Assembly (NCBI GenBank): GCA_029204225.1
Contig: CM055111.1
Location: forward strand, 6,774,854 to 6,838,853
DNA from: Diphasiastrum complanatum
Taxonomy: Eukaryota; Streptophyta; Lycopodiopsida; Lycopodiales; Lycopodiaceae
Direction: 5' to 3'
Length of the DNA: 64,000 nucleotides
Shown: positions 13,934 to 26,934 of the stretch, one piece after another
Numbering within the stretch: position 1 is the stretch's first letter
Layout: each line of letters opens with the position of its first letter
Program-made: the position numbers and the translations under genes
Notes under the pieces: generated by a model
Database searches by the model: none
What the model was told of the DNA's origin: nothing
What the model saw: the letters and a program-made list of their open reading frames with translations, nothing else

Positions 13934-15293
13934 TGATCTATCTTACGTCATGAGGACAGACACAAGGGATACTATAGTTGGAGTTATATTAGTACATAAT
14001 GATAGACCGGTAGCATTTGAAAGCAAGAAATCTTCTAGACTTCATTTGCATTACACAACTCAAGAAAAGAAATGGTTTATAGTGATTTCTGCACTAAAAA
14101 CATGGAGAAACTTTCTCTATGATAGTAAGTTTGTAGTGTATACAGATCACCAACCTCTGAAATATTTTTGTAGTCAACATAATCTTCATGAGAGAAAGGC
14201 AAATGAGTTAAATTGATGCAAAAATTTGATCATGAGATCCAATACATTGAAGAAACTTCTAATAAGATTGTAGATGCCCTAAGTCAGATTGGAAAATTGA
14301 ATGAACTTTCATTTACCCAAATGTCTATAGATCTATATATTTTATTTAGAGGATTATATGAGGAGATTCTCATTTTGGACTAATTTGGCCATTGTTCTAT
14401 TTGGGATGAATGAGGATGTGATTGAGGTAGAGTCACAAGGGTCTCAAATATCTAAGGAGGATAAGAAGACTGTGGAGTAGCATACCATTCAAAATGGATT
14501 AAATTTGATACAAAAAAATATGTGTACGTAATGACGATGAGTTAAAGAAGATTATATTTGAATGCCATGACAATCCATGTGCAGGTCATCTTGGTATACA
14601 CAAAATTTTTGATTTGGTTAGAAGAGAGTTTCTGGCCAAAACTTAAGCCACATGTTGAGAAATATGTGCTGAGATATAAACTATGTCAGTTATCTAAAGT
14701 AGAGCATCTTAGAGCTAGGGGTTTATTAGACCTTTTGAATATCCTAGATAAGAAATGAGAGAGAATACCAATGTATATTGTAGTTGGACTTCCAAGAACA
14801 CAGCATTAGAATGATTCTATTTGGATAGTTGTGGATGTGACAAACTAAGTTGACTCCTTTTATTCCAATTAAGTCAACTGCAAAGGCTTTTAATCTAGTC
14901 TAGATTTTTTATGAAAGATTATTTAGTTGTATGGGTTGCCCAATGATATTGTTAGCAATAGAGATCTAAAATTTATTGGACACTTCTAGTCAACAATGTT
15001 TCATAAACTAGAGCTTCACTTAGTTTTAGTTTTATTGATTATCCTAAATTAGATGGACATACTAAGGACTAATTGAACTATGGAAGATATGTTGAGGACT
15101 TATGTTTCTCACAAGCAATCTCAATGGGAAGGTTATATTCCATTGATTTAGTTTGCTTACAATAGTTCTGAGTGTTTGATTAGATAGGTAGGTAGGACCG
15201 ATGATGATGAATGCTAGAAAAGAATTAATATCTTAAATAAGAACTTCTCTAATTTTCAATTTTAAGGACAAAAGCAATCGAAGAGGGGAAGAA
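13934..15293 (+). pseudogene. Ty3/gypsy pol relic (RNase H and integrase)
   Basis: The frame at 13950-14216 reads as a gypsy RNase H: GVILVHNDRPVAFESKK, then TTQEKKW and VVYTDHQPLKYF. Downstream in changing frames come an integrase zinc-binding segment (near 14560-14750, ending CQLSKVEHLRARG, with HLGIHKIFDLVRREF in an adjacent frame) and integrase core traces (GLPNDIVSNRDLKF near 14935-14980, and a FAYNSS-like motif near 15155). Many stops and frameshifts. A purine tract AAGAGGGGAAGAA at 15281-15293 precedes an LTR-like TGTCATGTCC. Confidence 0.82.
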
Positions 15294-15595
<302 letters not shown>

Positions 15596-17358
15596 GTGTT
15601 TGATGTGCTTGGAGTTGGAGATTAGGTGACTGATCCTTTGCTTCTACTTGGTTGGGTGGTTTACAAGCACACCACTTCCTATTCACCTCAACAGAAGGAG
15701 ATTGTAGAAAGGAAGAACTGAACTCTTCTCAAGTCAGCCAAATCAATGCTACATCAAACACACCTACTTGCGAAGGTCTGGGCAGAAGCTACTACCACAA
15801 CTTGTTATGTGCAGAATAGATCCAACACCAGAGCCATCAACAACAAAAATCCTTATGAAGTTTGGCATGGGCACAAGCCCAGTGTCAGCCATTTAAAAAT
15901 CTTTGGTTGTATATGTTTTGTTCACATTTCTAAACAACTTAGGAAGAAGCTGGATCATAGGACAAATAATTGTATTTTCATTGGCTATCCTGATGAACAT
16001 AAAGCTTATAAAGTTTATGATCCATCCACCAATGTAGTGTTTGTCTCTAGGGATGTAATATTTCAAGAACATGCATATTATGATTTTAAACAACCATTGA
16101 TAGATGATGTTATGTTATTTCATCCTATTCATGTAGCATTCAGCCTTCCAACATTGATGATTCTTCTATAGAACCTGTAGCTACAGCTACAGAAGGCGAG
16201 TAGCAGATAGCAGTACCTGTCACTAAACTAGACCAAGCAAGCTCGAGCAGATCTGGAGAAGTTCAAGAAGAAGAATCAGTGCATCCTAGATTCTTACGGA
16301 CTCAGACAGTTCCTGAGAGGTATACACCTCAATCATTCTGGACTTCATCAGAAGAACCAGAGAGCCTAGCCAAAGCAATTAACTTCAAGGATGTTGTGAA
16401 GTGGCAAGAAGCTATGGAAAGTGAGTACAACTTACTTTTGACGAATCAGACCTGGACACTGGTCGACTTCCCCACTCACAAAACCAATGATACTCCAATG
16501 GATCCAAGTATAGTATTGACTAAATCTTCTTGTGCTGAGATTGATAGTGAAGTACTTGACTTAGCGAAGTACCCTTATCATTCACTAATCGAATCTCTAA
16601 TGTATGCAATGATGTGTACTAGACTAGATTTAGCATACACTATTAGCATGTTAAGTCAATTCATGTCTAATCCCAAGATCTCTCATTGGAAAGCATTGAA
16701 GAGAGTGATGAGATATATTCAGTGAAGTTTAGATCACGTCTTATGTTATGATGAAAATGCTATCAACCCACTCATCCTGCGAGGCTATTCTGACTCAGAT
16801 TGGGCAGGAACAGTTTCTACCAGAAAAATTATCTCCGGGTTGTATTACTATATGGCAGGGGGACCAATTTCATGGAACTCAAGGAAGCAAAAATCAGTTG
16901 CGCTTTCTACAATAGAGGACAGAGTACATCGCAGCATGTCAAGCTTCAAAAGAAGCTATATGGATCAGGTTGTTAATTCACGACTTACATCACACTCAAT
17001 TTAATGCTACCACCATTTTGTGTGACAACATGAGTTGTATTTCACTGTCACTGAATCCCAAATTTTATGGCAAACCCAAATACTAAATCCCAGTATCATT
17101 TCATTTGGGAGAAAGTTTTCTCAGGGCAAGTGATCCTTCAATACTGCTCCACAATGGAAATGGTCGTAGACATCTTCACCAAAGCGCATCCCAGGATCAA
17201 GCACCAGAAGCTCTTTAACATGCTGAACATGACAAAGATACCAAGGCACCAACCGTGACCGCTTGGATGATCTATTTATAGATTTCATCCGTGTATTAAT
17301 TACATTGAATGTTTGTCACCTAATCAAAAAGTCGTTGTACTTGGAAGTATATGGCTTT
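15596..17358 (+). pseudogene. Copia relic D: integrase C-terminal part, RT without its core, RNase H
   Basis: Starts in the integrase at about 15655 (SYSPQQKEIVERKN) and continues with an open stretch at 15746-16171 (WAEATTTTCYVQNRSNT, HLKIFGCICFVHI, VVFVSRDVIFQEH). A second open stretch at 16279-16725 has the RT start (WQEAMESEYNLLLTNQTWTL) fused to the later part (TPMDPS, YHSLIESLMYAMMCTRLDLAY). The RT core with YVDD is absent. RNase H traces follow (GYSDSDWAG near 16785) and the pol C-terminus (VVDIFTKAHPR near 17165-17195). It is truncated at the CT tract on the left, and element C is inserted on the right at 17359. Confidence 0.85.
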
Positions 17359-18011
17359 TGTGAAGGATTTCAGATCATTCAAGATTCAATCCATGTCCCA
17401 AATCTTTGGTTACAATAAGGAGCAAACCAACAATCCTGCCAATGTAGAAAAATCAGCATCTACATACAAAATGAGATGAAAACTCTAAGAGATATTGATC
17501 AAAAATGAACCAAAACATAAAATATGTTTTATGTCCGTACAATTATAGTACCCTACTATATTTCACACGTGTGGAACCAAAAATAGCAATAAATGATCAC
17601 TCTACACATAGAATTGCAAGATAACACCAAGATAGTGCACCAATGAGTAGTAGAACCCAAAGAGAACCATGTATAATGATGAAATGAGAGAGAGAAGAGA
17701 TAAGATGTGTCTCTCCACAAGTTACATCCTTTTATAGAGTTTCCAAACCCTATTTGGCCACTTGGCTTTCCCTCCAAAATGTAAACCCTACTATTTTTGG
17801 GTCTAGATTCAATGTACCCAAAGTTCAAATTTGAGTCTCTCTCAAACTTGACTACCAGCTTTCCCACACTTTCAAAAGTGTTTATTGAATGTATTTTAAA
17901 CTAATATAACTTCAAAAAGTTTGTCTCTAAGTCTAAAATGAGTTTTGGCCTCTTATTGACAATTAACCAAAATATGAATAAACTAGACTAAACTAGTTGA
18001 AATCTCTCACA
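17359..18011 (-). repeat. 3' LTR of element C
   Basis: 653 bp, near-identical to 21466-22120, including the block TTTCACACGTGTGGAACC. Confidence 0.92.
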
Positions 18012-18188
18012 CTCCCTCTTCAACTAGTTTTGGCATAGTTTTGACAATAGAACTTTGATCCAACTTTAGAATGATCTCCATCCTAAGTATAGATCTCCTT
18101 TCTAAGGTTCTAAAGTATCTTTCATAATTGGTATAGAGAATAGTGTCCAAATTGGATGCTTCACTATTTCTTACATCAATTTTACACA

Positions 18189-18667
18189 TCAAGATATAAC
18201 TAGAACATGAAGATCCAAATAGAATGTGAATGAAATGATTCCTCCATGTTTCAAACTTTGAACTCTATGAAAAATTACAGCAACCAAACAATAAATGTGA
18301 GTGATGACCATTTGCTTGCTTGTCTCCTCCAACTTTGTCCTTTCTTGATATGTCTCCACCATAAAACTCCATGAATGAGCCTCCATCTCCATCTTGCCAC
18401 AAGAAACCATCAAACCTTGGAAATCCACGAGTAGGTGAGTACATTAATGATGCAAATCCAGCACCACATGACTCCATAAACCAAGTAGGTTGCACTAGTC
18501 CATCTTCAAGATCTACTTGACACAAGAAAATGACCATGAATTCACCAAAAATTGACAATCTCCAAGTATTGGCACAAGTAGCTCAACACTTGAGAACTTG
18601 ATCATGGATGAGTGATATAATGAGCCTCCATTAGCCTCATTTCCATCAGCAAAACCAGCCAAGAATG
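18189..18667 (-). other. 3' internal region of element C with short frames
   Basis: Minus-strand frames at 18189-18428, 18265-18558 and 18513-18746 overlap one another. I cannot tie any of them to RNase H or another pol domain. They may be the decayed end of pol. Confidence 0.4.
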
Positions 18668-19582
18668 CTAGTACAACACCAACAATAAGATATTGCAAGA
18701 CAATGTAGCTAGTTTGTCCATATCTTGACAATTTGCACACATCCACATGAAATAGCTAAACATGAGACAAAACAAGTAAAGTAAACTTGAACAACACTTC
18801 CTTGCTGCTGCTTTGACCTTACTTGAGTCTTCAATAAGCTGCAAAAACATATCCATAACACCTTTGCCAATTACCTCTCCTTTGATGCTCTTGATTAGCT
18901 CCAAATTGCCAACTTCCCTTTTGACTAGTTGAAGCCCTTTGAGATCAACCTCTTGATCTTCAACTTGACCATCAAAGTCATTGAACAAATTTTGTTTTTC
19001 AGATCCATTACTTGATTTTCTAGTATGAAAACCATGGGAACCAATATCCACTTGCATAGCATCATCTACACAAGAAAATTCTCCAAAACATGTGAGTAAA
19101 GCAAAATGAGTCGCTTCCACTTGCTTACCTTTCTCTTGATCATCAAAGATATCAAAGATATGAATATCTTCATACCTGAACCTCTGGAAATACTCCTTCT
19201 CAAACATATGATCTAGATTCAACAAGATCTCATCAATGCTTGATCTCGATCTTCCATAAAGGTTAGTGAAAACAATGCCACCAATGTCACCATCATAAAT
19301 CAAAAGATAGATTCCAAACTTTCCATCCAACATGAAGTAGAGTAGGTGAAGATGAGTATCAAACCTAATAAATCCAGCCCTCTTGAGTCCATAACAAACC
19401 TCAATAATCTCACCAATGAGATCTCCCTTGCCTTGAAGAAATTGCCTCTCGATTTGCTCCATGTAGTCTTCTTCAACCAACCTTTTGCCATCTTGATCAT
19501 GAGTGATCAATTCATAATCATAGAATCCTTTGAGTTGATGAAGAGATATGAGATCCATGCCTTGGATCTTCCCAAGAACCAA
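18668..19582 (-). CDS. Element C ORF: RT-derived protein without the catalytic YVDD
   Basis: 304 open codons. Residues about 36-110 follow the order of a copia RT: VEEDYMEQIERQF (normal LEEEVYMEQPEGF), then VCYGLKRAG (normal LYGLKQAP), then GKFGIYLLIYDGDIGGIVFTN, where YVDD-LIITG would stand. Thus the catalytic pair DD has become DGD with a shifted spacing, and RT activity is not expected. Upstream, LISLHQLKGF sits where LHQLDVK would be. The C-terminal 150 residues have no match I recognise; they are acidic, then end in a hydrophobic Cys-rich stretch (CCSSLLYLFCLMFSYFMWMC). Translation is unproven. The alternative is a chance ORF in a decayed pol. Confidence 0.6.
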   Translation of the reverse strand: MVLGKIQGMDLISLHQLKGFYDYELITHDQDGKRLVEEDYMEQIERQFLQGKGDLIGEIIEVCYGLKRAGFIRFDTHLHLLYFMLDGKFGIYLLIYDGDIGGIVFTNLYGRSRSSIDEILLNLDHMFEKEYFQRFRYEDIHIFDIFDDQEKGKQVEATHFALLTCFGEFSCVDDAMQVDIGSHGFHTRKSSNGSEKQNLFNDFDGQVEDQEVDLKGLQLVKREVGNLELIKSIKGEVIGKGVMDMFLQLIEDSSKVKAAARKCCSSLLYLFCLMFSYFMWMCANCQDMDKLATLSCNILLLVLY

Positions 19583-19995
19583 TCTTCCATTGCTCTTCCC
19601 TCATAAGACTCCCTCTTAATGATTGCATCATAAGAAGTAGAAACCTCAAAAACATTAGAAGCCATGAAAAAAATGATTAGTACCTTCAACATAAGGATGA
19701 TTGAAGTACTCTCTTTTCTCAAACAATAACTTCTACTCAATGTTTTAGGTAATGACTCATATGATAATGATTCTTCCTCACTATCATTCACAATGACATC
19801 ATTCAAAGTACATCCTACTTTGAACTCTTCACATACTTCTCTTCTTCTTGACTTGTGACTATCTTCCTCACCAAGTCTCTTGATAGAAACATTTGATTTA
19901 CTCTCTTTATGAAGACATGTAACTCTACTTGCTGGAAAAATGACTTTCTTGGAATCATAACAAAAGAATGTAGAAGAACCACCTCCTTCATGCAT
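19507..19995 (-). CDS. Element C ORF between gag and the RT-like frame, uncertain
   Basis: 162 codons starting MHEGGGSSTFF, in another frame from gag and overlapping the start of the RT-like ORF. No DSGA protease motif and no integrase triad is visible. Near its C-terminus SYDAIIKRESYEGRAMEDWF resembles the segment just before RT in copia pol (A...KSWMDAMQVEYDAL). It is probably a highly divergent remnant of the protease-integrase-RT region, much shortened. Confidence 0.45.
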   Translation of the reverse strand: MHEGGGSSTFFCYDSKKVIFPASRVTCLHKESKSNVSIKRLGEEDSHKSRRREVCEEFKVGCTLNDVIVNDSEEESLSYESLPKTLSRSYCLRKESTSIILMLKVLIIFFMASNVFEVSTSYDAIIKRESYEGRAMEDWFLGRSKAWISYLFINSKDSMIMN

Positions 19996-20011
19996 GCACC
20001 TAGCAACATCC

Positions 20012-20864
20012 TTACATCAAAAGAGAATCACCACCACCTAGACCCTCATCATTAGTAGTAAAGTTGATTTGCTTGCTACCTTCATCTCTTTGCTTCTTCA
20101 AACATTCATTTGCAAAATGCCCTTTGATTCCACAATAAAAGCATTTCAACTTAGACTTATCTTTTTTTTTGCCAAAAGAAGAAGTCTCACCTTGATCTTG
20201 CCCTTTAGACCACTTGCCTTTGCCTTTGCCTTTGAACTTGCCTTTGATGAACATAGCATCCTCTTCATAATGAGATGTCGATGTAGATCCACCTCCTCTT
20301 GATTGAAGCCTATACTCCTCATTCACCAAGATCTCTTGCAAATCCACAATACTTGGCAAAGTCTTTTGAATAGCAAAACTTTGAACAAGATTAGCATGAT
20401 CATCCAACAAGCCATTAAGTATAACTTGAACAAGCTCTACCTCCTTAATGCTTTCATCAATACATGCTAACTCACCATTGAATGCCTTAACCCTCAAAAC
20501 AAAAGCATGAGTACTCTCTTCCTTCTTTTGCGAACTTTGAAAGATTTGCCTCCTAAGAGTAAGCACTCTTGATGTAGACTTGGATTCATAAAGCTTCCCA
20601 AGCCTCCAAAGATGATGTGCACTTACCAACTTCCTTGAGAAGTTCATTGGTAACATTCATCTTGATCATGTGTAGAGCATTCTTTGCTCTCTTGTCATAC
20701 CTCATTTGATCTTGTTGAGTTGCTGGTCTCTCCTCCAAAACTATAACAATCTCCATCAACTCATTCATCTCCAATAAGGACTCCATCCTCACCTTCCAAG
20801 TAGAATAGTTGATTGAGGTAAGCCTATCATTGCTCTCCAACATAGATCCACCACTTGTAGCCAT
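20012..20864 (-). pseudogene. Element C gag, split by a frameshift
   Basis: The N-terminal frame at 20864-20586 begins MATSGGSMLESNDRL and carries NYSTWKVRMESLLEMNEL. The rest is in another frame to 20012 and carries TSRVLTLRRQIFQS, VILNGLLDDHANLVQSFAIQ and a complete zinc knuckle CFYCGIKGHFANEC near 20143-20102. The frames meet around 20600 (SLEAWEAL then LGKLYESKS), so one small indel separates them. The product would be a copia capsid protein. It is clearly a different subfamily from the A and B gag. Confidence 0.85.
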
Positions 20865-21452
20865 GTTGAAGTGACCTGATCTTCTCTTTCAACCTGTTAC
20901 AATGCACAAATCACTCTCTTGAATGTCAAAAAATGAACTCAAGAAGAAATCACAAAGATATGGAACCTCTCAAATCTCTTCTAGCACTTCTAGCTAGAAA
21001 ATCAACACATATAATAGTGAAATCTTGATCAATCTATGATCTATCCTCAATCTAATGATTCTTGCCACTTCCTAAGATTGAAACACACTCAAATGAAGTT
21101 CAGTAACCTCACAAACTAGAGATCCAATCAAAATTAGGGTTTTGACAAAATAACAAAAAATTGAATATCTCAAATTCTACATGCAATTTCTAAAAACTTG
21201 GTATATCTTCTTGTAGACTCCAATGAGACCTTCCTAATGCACCAAATATCATCTAAATCCAGTAAACCAAGTGTGAAATCGGAATTGATCAAGTATATAA
21301 CCCTATATTGAGTTTTGACCTACAAAAGGTCAACTCTACACATGCAAAAATGCTGATTTTTGAGTAGAGATCAATCTAGCATGCTCTAGCATTGGTAACT
21401 CCTCCAAATCCTTGCTAAAGATGGCTGATCCTTTCATAACCTGAAACACAAG

Positions 21453-21465
21453 AGCTCTGATACCA
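21453..21465 (-). other. Primer-binding site of element C
   Basis: Minus strand reads TGGTATCAGAGCT immediately inside the 5' LTR; initiator-Met tRNA type. Confidence 0.9.
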
Positions 21466-22120
21466 TGTGAAGGATTTCAGATCATTCAAGATCCAATCCA
21501 TGTCCCAAATCTTTGTTTACAATAAGGAGCAAACCAACAATCCTGCCAATGTAGAAAAATCAGCATTTACATACAAAATGAGATGCAAACTCTAAGAGAT
21601 ATTGATCAAACACGAACCAAAACATAAAATATGTTTGCTGTCCATACAATTACGGTACCCTACTGTATTTCACACGTGTGGAACCACAAAATAGCAATAA
21701 ATGATCATTCTACACATAGAATTGCAAGACAAAACCAAGATAGTGCACCAATGAGTAGTAGAACCCAAAGAGAACCATGTATAATGATGAAATGAGAGAG
21801 AGAAGAGAGAAGATGTGTCTCTCAACGAGTTACATCCTTTTATAGAGTTTCCAAACCCTATTTGGCCACTTGGCTTTCCCTCCAAAATGTAAACCCTACT
21901 ATTTTTGGGTCTAGATTCAATGTACCCAAAGTTCAAATTTGAATCTCTCTCAAACTCGACTACCAAATTTTCCACACTTTCCAAAAGTGTTTATTGAATG
22001 TATTTTAAACTAATATAACTTCAAAAAGTTTGTCTCTAAGTCTAAAATGAGTTTTGGCCTCTTATTGACAATTAACCAAAATATGAATAAACTAGACTAA
22101 ACTAGTTGAAATCTCTCACA
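21466..22120 (-). repeat. 5' LTR of element C
   Basis: 655 bp, TG...CA in both directions, matching 17359-18011. Confidence 0.92.
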
Positions 22121-22980
22121 ACTTTTGTGACAACTATACACAGTATATATACGGTCAACAAATCAACATCGTTGACGTGGACGAGGACAAGGACATCGCA
22201 AAATCTCTCACTTCGCAAATTACAGAAAGTGGCTAGGAACGTTCCTCGTTCATTTTAGACGACCTTCGACATTTTTCTCTCTCTTTGGGTTTTTGCAAAA
22301 AAGCCGAAGGTGTCTTAAATAAGTTTAAGGCACCCTTAGAAAGTTGAAGGTGCTCTCAAAAGGTGAAGATCTTTGTAACAGTGTGGAGGAAGAGAAACAA
22401 AATCCCAAGTTTGGTTTTTCATAAGAGTATCATAGTTGTTGTCCGTAGGTTTATACTATTCCTCCTTTCTACTTTAAACTTTTTGAAAGTATCATTATTA
22501 CTCAATTTGAGGGTTTCTCACTCATTGAAAATGACACCTCTATTTATAGGAAATAATCATTAGAGAAATGTTTTTTTACAAAAAAGTTCCCTATAAGGAA
22601 CATCAAGTAAGAAGTCTTTATGTTGCCCAAGTTTATGTTCACATGATGGGAGTTTGTTTCTGGGCAATTTTACAGCCCAATGCCATGCTTTTTAGACTTG
22701 TCCGATAAGCAATTAGAGTCTATGTTCACATTCATATGATTCCATTATGCTTCAGTCCTATTGGAGGCTTTTATCGGTCCATGTGGAGTTAAAATGAAAG
22801 AAAAAAATAAAAGCATCTTTGGTAAGAGTTCTTATGACGATTAGGAATTCCTCTAATGCTATTTTAGATCACTTACACTATAGGCCCGCTCACTTCACTA
22901 TATCCTTTTTAGGCCTATCTTGCAAAGGCATCAGAGAAACTTTCAACTTCAAAAAGGCCTTTGAGAAGATTTTTTCTTCT
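22121..22980. other. Flank to the right of element C, probably continuing relic D
   Basis: Contains the short inverted and direct repeats around GCCGAAGGTGTCTTAAA and AAGGCACCC near 22300-22360. No clear coding sequence. The position suggests it is the 3' end or LTR of relic D split by element C. Confidence 0.35.
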
Positions 22981-23780
22981 TCTACCTTTATGTCCACATG
23001 GACAAAAAATCTTCCAAATGAACCTCAACATAATAATGTGAACATAGGTTCTAGTGAGTTTGGATATGAGCGTCATATGTACATCCAAAAACTTGCAAAT
23101 GATCTACACTTGGCTTCTTACCAAACAAGACCTCAAATGGATTTTACATCCTAGAGGTTCACCAGACAACCTATCCCAAAGATACTTTGCACAATTAAAA
23201 GCCTCACTTCAATTAAATTTTTTTTTAAAAAAGTTGTCTTAATAACATTGCTTTTGCACACTCACATAAATTTATTTTCCTCTCAACTATACCATTTTGA
23301 TAAGGTGTCTTTTTAGAATATATATTAGACATCTACTAAAATCATCAATGAATTTTACAAATATCCACCAATGCAATTAGACTTAGCAAAGTGATGTCCA
23401 AGTGGACTACTTGGAGTGGCTCTTTTGATCTTGTTGATGACCTTCAAAATTTAAGCTTGTGTGATTTCAAAGGTGCACAAGCCTTATAGATTCTTTGAGG
23501 TAATCTCTTTACGAAAGATTTTAGCAGCGTTAGTTTGGAATGACACAAACCTATAAGGGAAACATCATCTCTGGCACTCAGTGATTCACCAAAAGAAGAG
23601 ATAGATACTACAAGCTTACTAGTTGTGAACTTATCTTGATCAAGCAAGAAACTAGATTGAATTGATAACAATTCTAATTGTTTGTCCTACATTGACTAAA
23701 CACTTTGTAAGAGTAGGCATTAAGAGAACATTTTTAATGTAAATATTATCTCTTGAAGATCCAACTACAAAGCACTAAAA
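22981..23780 (-). pseudogene. Copia relic E: protease-to-integrase fragment
   Basis: On the minus strand a decayed pre-integrase segment at 23671-23444 reads ...LTLLKSFVKRLPQ, KACAPLKSHKLKF. It is followed by TRSKEPLQVVHLD, the start of the integrase core. Further left, near 23200-23060, come EAFNCAKYLWDRLSG and ICKFLDVH, corresponding to A.NYL.NRLP and LKVFGC. Stops and frame changes throughout. Confidence 0.65.
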
Positions 23781-25104
<1,324 letters not shown>

Positions 25105-25334
25105 AAAGATTAAAGTAGAATATCTGATGAAGAATGCATGCCCGTCATAGATGCCTAATTTTTCACACTCTTCATGTTTGTCGATGACACCTACCTTAGA
25201 TATCCTACTAAGCTAAACAAATAATCTAGCTATCTAGTGATTGTCTAAATATTCAAAGATCGATCCTTATAATTTATTGTTTTCTTCTTGGGAGAAACAT
25301 TCAGACACTCCATTGTGTCATCGAACATTCCCCC

Positions 25335-25850
25335 AACAAGTCGTATCATAGAGGATTTGAAATATCTATCAAGTTCACGATTATTGCTAATTTTAATATC
25401 ATTTTTTAATCATGGAAAATTCAAGCTATGAGATCTGATTGATCAATAAGCTCAATGGTGATGATTTTCACATGTGGAAGTTCAAAATGAGAATGATTCA
25501 AAAGGGGATTATGGGGATATGCTAACAGTTCGATAGCCAAACCGGCTGAACCAAAATCGTTAACCACTTGGGAAGCAAAGGATGACAAAGCCTTAGCCAT
25601 CATATCCCTAAATATGAAAGATTTGCAAATAGCTTAGTTTAGCTAATTGTTTCACTTCCAAGGAAGCGTGGGACATTCTTATTGGTTTGTATGAAATTAC
25701 ATATGTCACCACTCGTCTCTTTATGAGAAAGAAATTTCTATCCCTTAAGATCTTAGAATAAAGATATATCCTTAAGGAGTTTATTCATTACATACAACAA
25801 AACTACATTGTAGAAATAACAAGTTACATTAAAGAGGGAGTGTGAAATAT
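25335..25850 (+). pseudogene. Copia relic F: primer-binding site remnant and gag start
   Basis: CCCCAACAAGTCGTATCATAGAGG at 25331-25354 resembles an LTR end plus a decayed TGGTATCAGAGC site. About 90 bp on, the plus strand reads LNGDDFHMWKFKMRMIQKG and, after stops, CFTSKEAWDILIGLYE, both gag (UBN2) motifs. It is truncated and frame-broken. Confidence 0.7.
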
Positions 25851-26600
25851 AGTTAATTGTAACCTGAATATTTGGAGGCCTATTGTTTGAGGTTGAGTTC
25901 TAGTTGCTCATTTGAAGTTTCCCACACTTTAAACACTTACATTGCCTTTTGTGTGTGTTCTTGTAGGCTCAATTCTTTGGAGATTGTGATAATGAGTATG
26001 TTAGCATTCATGTTGATAATAATGAATCAATGCTGGTTGATCTATTTGTGCTTAATATAGTACCTATAGATATTATTTCAAGGTGTAATCAGAAGAGAAA
26101 AACTGCCGAAAATGAGTATCAATATCAAAGCAATATTATTTAACATTTCATAATAGTAATAACAAGGTGATATACATCATGAGAAGCTTTGCCTTATTTT
26201 AAAAATTAAATAATAGATTGCACTTCAAAGAACTAAGATAGTAAAAAAAATCGATTTCATACTCAAACTCACCTAGGACTAACACCTCATATTTTAGCAA
26301 ATAATCACAATAACTTAGAACTAATACAACAAAGCTAAAAGCTACCATGGTAGAATGGAATTAGGTACAATAAAATTGACTTGTTGTCCATTAGGGAGAT
26401 GAGAGAGAAATCAAAATAAACATGGAGTTAATCTCCGTTTATAAGTAAATCACATTGAGCACAATATATTAACATCACCAAAGAGCCAAGATCTATCAAC
26501 CCAATTGAATTGGTGATGTTATCCACACAAAAGTAAAAAATAGTCACTACAATAAATTTCTTATCATAGTTTGAGTCTATGTTTGTAAAATTCTCATAGA
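25851..26600. other. Unassigned DNA
   Basis: No coding sequence recognised. It may be the leader of a decayed minus-strand element whose primer site is at 26777. Confidence 0.3.
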
Positions 26601-26616
26601 GGAGACTCTCCCATGA

Positions 26617-26721
26617 GAGGAGATGCATCTACACTCACAAAATTATCACGAAAGGAGATGCATCTACACTCACAAAATTATCACAAGAGGAGATGCATCT
26701 ACACTAACAAAATCTTGATTT
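26617..26721. repeat. 35-bp tandem repeat, 3 copies
   Basis: Units begin at AGATGCATCTACACT (26621, 26656, 26691), an exact 35-bp period. The copies are nearly identical. Confidence 0.93.
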
Positions 26722-26776
26722 CAAGGCAAATTTTCACAGCAAACTTGATATATGCATGGATATCTTAGGTAGGGTC

Positions 26777-26930
26777 TGATACCATGTCGAATTTCACATG
26801 TGTGGGAGTTCCATAAAGTGTGTTATTGATCTCCTAAGACTTTGTGATTGCACATAGATCACACATAGATTGAAAACCAAGATCTATTCCATATATCTAA
26901 ATACATGAAATCCCTTTAATTTAGGGTATC
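26777..26930 (-). repeat. Copia primer-binding site and LTR remnant
   Basis: On the minus strand TGGTATCAGACCC (26789-26777) follows an LTR-like end (CATGTGAAATTCGACA). The LTR is cut short to the right by relic G sequence. Confidence 0.55.
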
Positions 26931-26934
26931 AGCC

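Larger units (their letters stand above)
17359..22120 (-). mobile_element. Ty1/copia element C, non-autonomous, with both LTRs
   Basis: LTRs at 17359-18011 and 21466-22120 begin TGTGAAGGATTTCAG and end AATCTCTCACA. The primer-binding site lies just left of the right LTR, so the element reads on the minus strand. The flanks are GCTTT on the left and ACTTT on the right, a target duplication with one mismatch. Gag is present in two overlapping frames. Pol is replaced by divergent ORFs, one of which resembles RT without its catalytic motif. LTR differences by eye are about 20-25, roughly 96-97% identity. Confidence 0.88.

Noticed and set aside
22819-23154. 111-codon plus-strand frame as a gene
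   Set aside because: The opposite strand carries copia integrase traces in part of it, and the rest has no recognisable motif.
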